Part shown: positions 57,126 through 64,000 of the stretch, one piece after another
Numbering within the stretch: the first letter of the stretch is position 1
Layout: every line of letters starts with the position of its first letter
Assembly (NCBI GenBank): GCA_009760855.2
Contig: WPIO01000007.1
Coordinates: 4,341,501-4,405,500, forward strand
DNA length: 64,000 nucleotides
Direction of reading: 5' to 3'
Origin: Cristatella mucedo
Taxonomy: Eukaryota > Bryozoa > Phylactolaemata > Cristatellidae
Made by a program: the position numbers and the translations under genes
Notes under the pieces: generated by a model
What the model saw: only the letters and a program-made list of their open reading frames with translations
What the model was told of the DNA's origin: nothing
The model's database searches: none

Positions 57126-57539
57126 CTCTAAGGCAGAGGTCTGCAAACTCCGGCCTTTAGGCCAGATACGGCCTAGCTGGTATTCTAGTCCGGCCTAACG
57201 CCTGCTACTTATTTATTGCTGGATCCGGCGTAATTGAATTGTCACGGTTTTGTTCCCCTACATAACTGCTGGTTGCAGCTAAAGCTGTGGGTGTTTATTT
57301 TCAAAGCTGGCGTCAGGCGCTTGTATGAAACTGAAACGCCGGACCGGGCGTGGGTGATAAATGTCTACTCCTATCATTGCAGGGCATGTCTGTGTGCCTG
57401 TCGCGACTGCTTGTTCGTTTGGCCGCGCCCACTCTATCAGCCCAGTTGAGTGGGCGTGGCTTCCTCTGGCCTAGTGTGCCTTCATGACCTCCTGAAATAA
57501 CCTAGCAGACCGAAAAGTTTGCTGACCTGTGCTTTAAGG
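57126..57539. mobile_element. hAT-type MITE with 8-bp target duplication
   Basis: The element 57134-57531 (398 bp) has ends CAGAGGTCTGCAAACTCCGG and, reverse-complemented, CACAGGTCAGCAAACTTTTC. This CAGRGGTCNGCAAACT pattern is typical of Charlie-like hAT elements. It is flanked by CTCTAAGG (57126-57133) and CTTTAAGG (57532-57539), 7 of 8 identical, as expected for hAT. No transposase is encoded, and an internal GTGGGCGTGGC/GCCGCGCCCAC partial palindrome is present near 57420-57460. Confidence 0.85.
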
Positions 57540-57862
57540 GTTGGGCCATGACCCAATGGCTGCCTTTAGTAAGCTCATGTGAGCTGCCCCAAAACTATTT
57601 GGCAGCTTCACTGAATAAACGGTTCGCCAAGCAGCTTCGTGATTCAACAAATATTGCATCATCAAGAAGTGGTTCACAATAGTCCACAGAAATAGTTGCG
57701 TCAATGCTTGAACAGCAATTGACTTGATTCTAGACCACAATAAACACAACTCAATTTTTGGGTCAGATTCATCGAAGGGGAGCATTTTAGCAGGACACAC
57801 GATCCGTTATGCAAAATATTCTCGACAAAGTCTCTAGCTCAAGGCAATGATTCACACATTAT
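57540..57862. other. Stretch with no recognised gene
   Basis: Contains a minus-strand open frame of 88 codons (57534-57800) without recognisable motifs. Confidence 0.35.
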
Positions 57863-58154
57863 ATATGTATATATGTATGCATGCATGCATGCGTGCGTGC
57901 ATGTATGCATGCATGTATGTATGTATGTATGCATGCATGCATGTATGTATGTATGTATGTATGTATGTATGTATGTATGTATGTATGTATGTATGTATGT
58001 ATGTATGTATGTATGTATGTATGTATGTATGTATGAATGCATGCATGTATGATGTATGTATGTATGTATGTATGGATCATGTATGTCTATGTATATCATA
58101 TCTATGTATATCATCATGTATGTATGGATGGATGTATGTATGTATGTATGTGTG
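57863..58154. repeat. (ATGT)n/(ATGC)n tetranucleotide array
   Basis: About 290 bases of ATGT with ATGC variants. The element at 58155-59407 is inserted in it, because similar ATGT/GT repeats resume at 59408. The long Cys-Met-Tyr and Tyr-Ile-His frames are artefacts. Confidence 0.97.
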
Positions 58155-59407
58155 TGTAACGCCGAAGGCTCGGCGGAGTAGGCTTAACCTGCCGCTTACC
58201 TAGCGGCGTAACCTAGCGCCTAATGCCGTTCTGTGCGCATCTTCGCGAAATAAGCAGGCCGCCACGAAACGAGCGTTTCTGGCGCTGACCTACTTATCGT
58301 TACTAAAGGGGTTCGCGAGTCCGCAGCGTGAATTGGAAAGCGAGACGCACAAATTGAGGATTTTACATAGCTTTATTCGCAAGCGCGAAAAGTCGATGCA
58401 CGTCTAGCTCAGTTTTATCTCCACACTCCTCACACGCTCCCAACAGCCACATGCACTCGCAGAGGAATACGTCCCCGCACTTAGGCTGCCTGAGTCTATT
58501 GTGGGGAACGACCCGAATGAGACGAGGAGCCCGAACCGGAGCCTAGACCCTGACTGGAGAACTAGGGCTCCGCTTCCACCTTGCGGCAGGAATACCCCAT
58601 GCACTACACCAAGCACTCTTGCGGAGGAAACACGTCTCCACACTTAGGCTACTTGCGTCTCTAAGGGGAATGGCCCAAATAGACGAAGGAGCCCGAACCA
58701 ACGGAATACCTCACCCACCACACCAACTACGTTGAGCTCGCACCGGCAAATCCTTATGCCGAAACCGTGTGCGAGCGCCACACACACAACTCAAAAGAAG
58801 CACAAAATGCGAGCACGGGCGCCATACGACCATATTCGGTGGAGTCCACCGAATCATCCTAGCGCTGTCTCGTGCTGTCCCATCAATCGCCGCCGAGCAG
58901 CCCGACCTCCTCCCTCGCTTTCAGAGAAATGATTCCGACGGCGTCGAAGCGGAGCCGAAGAGAGGAGCCGAACAAAAGACCAAGAGCGAGCGTCGCTCGA
59001 CTCTTAATTACCTAGCTGAGACAATGGGGTAAAAGCTTAGTGGTATTGGGCCCGACAACGTGGCCCATTACGGTAAGAAAGGAATACCACCCATAGGCCA
59101 CTGGAAGGGTACCTTTGCCCAGCTTGAATGCCGAGTAGGTTCCGGACGATTCTTTTTGGACCGAGTTATGGCCGAGGTTGACAGGCCAGCCAACATCAAT
59201 CAGCAGCTCCCACGGATATCAAACCAATTCTAAAGGCCGAATCGCCACCGCTGGTCTCAGAGCTTCCTGGCTTGCTCTTAAGCTCTTGCTCTCTAACCCC
59301 ACTGGCGCTCCTCTCTGGCTCACTGCTCCAGGACAAAGGAGTTCTTGCCCACCGCCGAACAGCTCTTGTTCGCGCTAAAATTCAGCCAAGGCCAGCAAGG
59401 CGCTACA
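58155..59407 (-). mobile_element. TGTARCGCC-ended element, copy B
   Basis: A 1253-bp copy of the element at 39827-40726 in reverse orientation. It starts TGTAACGCC and ends GGCGCTACA. It carries about 350 bp (58380-58740) absent from copy A, with internal near-repeats around GGAGCCCGAACC. It is inserted in an ATGT array, so its target duplication is ambiguous (TGTG against TATG). A shared frame ends in both copies with KSERRSTLNYLAETMG, but lacks known domains. Confidence 0.78.
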
Positions 59408-59490
59408 TATGTATGTATGTGTGTGTGTGTGAGTGTGTGTGTGTGTGCGTGTGTGTGTATGCATGTATGTATTTATGTATGTATGTATGT
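59408..59490. repeat. (ATGT)n/(GT)n microsatellite
   Basis: Continuation of the array at 57863-58154 beyond the inserted element. Confidence 0.9.
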
Positions 59491-60340
59491 ATCTCCGTCT
59501 ATAACTCCACAAAGACTGTGTGGGTGTTACCCAGAAGGGTTTTTAATAGCCCACTCAAAGCCTAAGCAGCTTTCGGAAAGCTTTCGGTAGCCAGCAGACT
59601 TCATCTCACGAAACAAAGAGAAAGTGGGAAGCACTTCAGAGTCAGGAGCGTTGTTGGAGTAGTGAGTAACATAGTATTAGCAGCTCAGGAAGGCTAGAAA
59701 GGATGTGACATAGTCGGAAGCAGGTGAGTAGTTGTCGCTGCGTAAGAGTCATGGAAGTGAGTTCCACATTCTAGGACCTGCAGAGCTAAAGCTTCTGTCG
59801 CCAACGGTCTTAAAGCGGAGGAATGGAACAGCTAATTTAATCTCGATACAGGACCCGAGGGCACGAGGAGGCTGAAACTGGTGTTGTTGGTGGTTGAAAC
59901 TGGTGGTGGTGAAAATGGTGTAGCAGTTCAGCTAGGTATAAAGGAGCCGAGCCGTGGCGGGCCTTGTGGGTCAGCATGATAGCTTTGCTCTGTATCCATT
60001 GATCAACCAGCAGCCATGATCAAACCTCTTGGATTTGCAAACGTTGCCTCGCAGCCATATTCGTAGCCAGCTGCAATGGCCTTGTGGCTTTTCTCGGTAC
60101 CCCAGCCAAAAGGGAATTACACTTTTTTGCAAGCCACCGTGGAAGACAGTTCCTAATCTCAGATCGGAATCTGACGTGATGGCTAGCTGTAGAAGCAATC
60201 TTCTTAACGTAGCTTTTAAATTTTAGGCAGTTGTCAAAGACGACATCTAAATTCCGAGCACGTTGTGATGGTCGCACAAGAGCGTCACCTACTAGAAGAG
60301 AAAAGCTAATTCTAATCCAGCCACCACATGCTTAGAGTGT
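59489..60340 (-). mobile_element. CR1-like LINE family B
   Basis: Shares GTATCTCCGTCTATAACTCC, CCACATTCTAGGACCTGCAG and GCGGGCCTTGTGGGTCAGC with the copies at 40.98 and 45.9 kb, and extends further upstream. There the minus strand encodes SQRARNLDVVFDNCLKFKSY, then CNSLLAGVPRKATRPLQLA, the pol region after the RT core. Confidence 0.8.
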
Positions 60341-60344
60341 CTTA

Positions 60345-61205
60345 CTAATAATAATAATAATAATAATGTACTTGATAAAGCGCCCTCAGAGAACTTAATC
60401 TCTCTCTAGGCGCTTTACATTTGCTGTAAAGTGAAATGCAATTGAATGGTAAGTAAAATCATGCTTGAAAAACAAACGAAATGATTAATATGATTAGGGG
60501 TGACATGCACAGGGTCAGCATGCAAATGTGGTTAGTGGCAGCATGCACAGTGTCAGCACGTATAAGCACATCAAGGACGAATCACAGGGACCCACTAAAT
60601 GCTGTCCTAAATAGGTGTGTTTTTAGGTTCCTTTTAAATGTGGTCAGGTCAGGGGATGTTCTGACGCAGGTCGGGAGGGAGTTCCAGGCTTTGGGAGCAT
60701 ACGAACTAAATGCACGGTCTCCAAAGGATTCGAGGTTTGTACGAGGTATTTGTAGGCTGTTGGATTCCGAAAAGCGAGTGGTACGATGCTTGGCCTGATG
60801 GGGTAGTATATCGGAGTGATATGCGGGAGCCATAGAATGAAGGGACCTAAAAGTGAGCGACACAACCTTGAAGTCAATCCGTTGCTTGACTGGTAGCCAG
60901 TGCAGGTCAGCGAGAAGTGGTGTAATGTGGCAGCTGCGACGCTTACGAGCAACAGTTCAGTTTTATCGTCGTTTAGTTTCAAGAAATTTTCCGAAATCCA
61001 GGATAGAATTTTGGCAAAGCAAGCATCCAGTTTATCAGCTGCTGCAACAGATTCCGACGGTTTGAATGACAAATATAGCTCCGTACAGTCAGCATTGAAG
61101 TGACGCTCTATTTCCCATTTGCAGCAAATGTAAAGCGCCAAGAAGGAGATTGAGTTCTCTGAGTGCGCTTTATCAAGTGCATTATTATTATTATTATTAT
61201 TATTT
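60345..61205 (-). mobile_element. Chimeric LINE (family A 3' part joined to another RT) with inverted tail
   Basis: The segment 60345-60945 is a well-preserved family A C-terminus and 3' end (SDILPHQAKHRTTRFSESNS; FGDRAFSSYAPKAWNSLPTC) with an AAT tail. At about 60950 it is joined to a different RT segment on the same strand (61100-60950; HFNADCTELYLSFKPSESV, ENFLKLNDDKTELLL), with the intervening pol region missing. The segment 61106-61205 is a plus-strand family A 3' end with an ATT tail, so the locus has two LINE tails pointing outwards. Confidence 0.78.
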
Positions 61206-61428
61206 CATGTACTTCAATCACTTTTCCCAGAGGATGTACTTGCTACAGAAATAGTACACCAAGTCTGTTCGTGCTGATGTCTTTCAAACGAAACTATCCT
61301 CCCTAGCAAGCTACCGTCCAGCTCGATGAATCAATGCAGCTTGACTGTAAAATTGAGGCTGGCCACTTGCAAGTGTACGATAGTAATTATATACATCTCA
61401 TTATCAAAGGCAGATTGAGCATAACACT

Positions 61429-62302
61429 GTAGGCATGGGGTACGGACATTTCCCCCTGGACGTCTCCCCCTCCCAACATTTTCCTCCACCGGACAATCCC
61501 CCCACCGACATTCCCCCCCCGACATTTCCCACGGGGTAGGGCATCCGCCGGGTATACGGTTTAGGGTTTAGGTTTTAGGGTTTAGTGCATAGGGTTTTAG
61601 GGTTTAGGGTTTTTAGGGTTTAGAGTTTAGGGTTTAGGGTGTAGAGCTTAGGGTTCAAGGTTTTTAGGGTTTAGAATTTAGGGCCTTGGGTTTATAGAGC
61701 TTAGGGTTTTTAGGGTTTAGGGTTTAGCGTTTAGAGTTTATAGGTTTAATAGTTCAGAGTTTTAGGGTTTAGTGTTTAAGGTTTAGGTTTTAGGATTTAG
61801 GGCGGGCTGCGCCTCCGACTCCTAAATCCACCCTTGCTCGTATTCTTCGCTTTAATTAGTGCGTATTAGGGCGTAACTAGATCTCTTGAGCTCGAGTTAT
61901 ACTCAGTAGACCTCGAGGTTTAGCGCTCATTTGCAGGGACGCGCGGCACGCCGTAGCGCGCGCCCGCTTTGACGGGTACGAACAAGTGCCTAGCGGCGTC
62001 GAGCGGGGCCGAACTCCCGCGGGACCGAACTGTATAGCTCGCCGCTGCTGCTGCCGCTGCAACCGCCGCCGCTCGCTTCATTAGAAACCATCCTTCTAAT
62101 CCATCCATTCTTCTAATTATACTGAACTAATTTTATCTTAATAGAGCGCGAACTTCATTTGATCATATGTACTTAGTTATTCATTCATCAACATAGGGGG
62201 TATGTCCTACCCCGGGGGAAATGTACTAGGGTCCACCAGGAGGGGAGGGGAAATGTCCAGGGGAAAACGTCCAGGGGGAAATGCCCTGCAACCGTAGGCA
62301 TG
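61429..62302. mobile_element. MULE-like element with 9-bp target duplication and telomere-like interior
   Basis: GTAGGCATG occurs at 61429-61437 and 62294-62302. The enclosed 856 bp (61438-62293) has inverted ends sharing CATTTCCCCCTGGACGT (near 61446 on the plus strand, near 62284 on the minus strand). Diverged GACATTTCCCC repeats extend the ends to roughly 100 bp. A 9-bp duplication with long inverted ends points to the Mutator/MuDR superfamily. No transposase was seen, so it is non-autonomous. The interior holds a TTTAGGG-like array and a GC-rich part (61920-62080). Confidence 0.75.
61555..61805. repeat. Degenerate TTTAGGG-like array
   Basis: About 250 bases of GGGTTTAGGGTTTAGGG with TTTTAGGG, TTAGAGTTT and other variants. 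It lies inside the MULE-like element and is not a chromosome end. The unit is the seven-base type, not the six-base TTAGGG usual at animal telomeres. Confidence 0.9.
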
Positions 62303-63096
62303 AGCCGTAAGCCCCTCTAATAAGCTAGGTTTGTTAGTTCGCGAGTCCCTCACAACTAAATACCCCGCGGGTTAGATTATTACATTTAAACCACAATTAG
62401 AAACCCCTTGCATGAGATTATTATATGATATTGCATCATTAGATACAAAGTTATTCCAAAGCGTTATGAGTTAGAACTTCACAGGACCGTGAACTTGTAA
62501 ATTTTTCTCAAAGGACGACCGTGACATTCCATCGTTCTATATAGTTTGACCATCTGGATACAGCCATTTGCGCATTAACTAATCGCCGATTTGAGCTCCA
62601 TGCAGGCATATGGATGGCAGCAGAATGATAGGTGTCGGGTCTGCTATACCTCGACAGCGCACCAGTCTGGCGGAAGCCGCTGGGGCGAGAGCAGCGGACC
62701 CACTTGCAGCAGCTGCTTCCTTCCAGGCCTGCGAGCTAGCCGTGCGGCCCTGCGGTTCTGCGTTTTTCAGCAGTAAACGGCATCTGCTTGAGCCGTCCTG
62801 ACCCGTGCGCGATTGCCCGCACAAACATAACACAAGGAAAATAAATTTCATTAAATTTTTCGAAGGTCCAGTTGGCCATTGTTTCTTCTCTATGCTGGAC
62901 AGTAACAATGCTGCATCGTCTGCCGTCTGTACTGCCTTTTACTGCTGGCAAACTGCGGCGTTGCGGCAGCATGGTGAGCAAGTCATTCGGCTTTTTCTGC
63001 TTTCGTCTCTCAGGCATGTTGTGAGCGGCGTGATAAAATTTACAATCATTCTGGCTAAGTCCGATTGAACCGAGGCCTGTTATGACCTACTCCACA
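62303..63096. other. Stretch with no recognised gene
   Basis: Short open frames on both strands, for example 62736-63017 minus and 62805-63068 plus, have no motif I can place. The region may contain upstream parts of the hAT gene whose end lies at 63097-63260, too decayed to read. Confidence 0.35.
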
Positions 63097-63260
63097 AAGT
63101 TGGTGCGACTTATTCTGAATCTTCCGCTGTAAACCGATAAGGCCAAACGTGCTTTCAGCGTGTCAAAACTCATCCAGACACACATTCGAACGACTATGGG
63201 TGCCGACCAACTTAACGACGCCATACTGTTGTATGCTGCGAGATTAAATGTCACGACAGT
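63097..63260 (+). pseudogene. hAT transposase C-terminal dimerisation region remnant
   Basis: The plus strand reads KLVRLILNLPL, one in-frame stop (TAA, 63130-63132), then TDKAKRAFSVSKLIQTHIR and TTMGADQLNDAILLYAARL. This matches the conserved A-E/K-R-x-FS...K...R..M....L...LL pattern of hAT dimerisation domains. Only this terminal piece is recognisable, so the copy is dead. Confidence 0.7.
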
Positions 63261-64000
63261 GACGAATGCTACGAGCGTCGTACGCCCTCAATCTATGCGC
63301 GGAAGAGCAGCTCAGGTCAAATAAATTACTAGCGCCGTCCATGCTGTTTATCATTCATTCTCAGCAGAGCTTTGCCCCTACCTGAAAATCCCGGCTCCAC
63401 AACCGCACGGAGGGGGACAAAATAGATTCTGCAACTCCACACTTCTAACGAGCGCTATTGGTAGGAGTGGCAGGGTGCTCCCAAGTGAAGCATTTGCGTG
63501 GGTTTTGACGTTGTCGAACAGCAAGTGCGCGCGAGACATATTTTTAGTTCACTATAGGCCACCCGCTCTGGCAAGCAAGGACCATAGCTGCACGAGCCCT
63601 GATTGGCCAAAAGTCGTACCCCGCTTGCACCCCTTCGGAGACCCGGCGGCGGTGCTCGGGGTAGGGTGTTTGGGCATACCGCGTTCCGACTAAAGCCAGG
63701 TTTAGGTGGCAAATCTTGCTTCCTACCTGCTAGAGTCTTCGTCGTATACGTCACAAATACCACGAGCGTGGCCTAGACTTAGGGGAAGACTTGGCGAAGA
63801 TTCAGCAGCCAAACCCGGTTCTACTTTTTCAACCAAGACTTAGCATGTGACGAATCGTAGACGCCGTTCTTGGCCGCATTTGCTCCGTTGTTAGCAAGGA
63901 ATGGCGGACGACTTGACAACGAAATCATCGTTGCGTTCCTGGCGAATCTCTGTTTACGGGACACGCTGAGTTCCGAGTTCGAGAATTAGATTTTGAGACG
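63261..64000. other. Window end, no recognised gene
   Basis: Moderately GC-rich sequence with overlapping short frames (63455-63763) but no domain. An exon continuing beyond the window cannot be excluded. Confidence 0.35.

Noticed and set aside
57863-58154. Long Cys-Met-Tyr and Tyr-Ile-His open frames
   Set aside because: Direct translation of an ATGT tetranucleotide array.
61555-61805. Chromosome-end telomere
   Set aside because: Repeats are degenerate, internal, of the seven-base type, and enclosed in a transposon with a target duplication.

Overview
The window is nuclear DNA of an animal. It holds two spliced protein-coding genes, both on the minus strand with GT-AG introns, in a dense background of interspersed repeats. 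The species cannot be named from the sequence. L2/CR1-like LINEs with (ATT)n tails, tRNA-derived SINEs, hAT and MULE-like DNA elements and long microsatellites fit an invertebrate metazoan, but this is an inference.

Gene 1 (10618-13195, minus) is an hnRNP A/B-family RNA-binding protein. I could join ten coding exons with consistent splice phases into a 419-residue protein: RRM1, RRM2, a glycine-rich tail and an M9-like PY nuclear-localisation signal. Gene 2 (17509-39128, minus) is a 12-TM major-facilitator protein of the SLC49A4/DIRC2 type. Ten coding exons spread over 21.6 kb join in phase to about 478 residues, with an acidic dileucine lysosomal sorting motif at the N terminus. Its introns are filled with LINE and SINE copies and contain the (CA)72 and (AT)n arrays. 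A decayed second copy of its exon 2 lies far upstream at 56.4 kb.

Layout: 0-4.3 kb, LINE and SINE debris, including LINE blocks in retrograde order; 4.3-10.6 kb, mostly unrecognised; 10.6-13.2 kb, the hnRNP gene; 13.2-17.2 kb, unrecognised sequence with an (AG)n array; 17.2-39.3 kb, the SLC49A4-like gene; 39.3-64 kb, no intact gene found. This last part is a transposon graveyard holding two inverted copies of a TGTARCGCC-ended element, hAT transposase remnants, a short gag-only LTR element with a perfect 5-bp target duplication, several LINE copies, inverted SINEs, a hAT MITE, and a MULE-like element with a 9-bp target duplication that carries telomere-like repeats.

The two genes are unrelated in function (nuclear RNA processing and lysosomal transport) and no operon-like link is implied. 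The most unusual material is in the repeats: a MULE-like element with degenerate TTTAGGG DNA, LINE segments in exactly reversed order on one strand, and the displaced exon copy.
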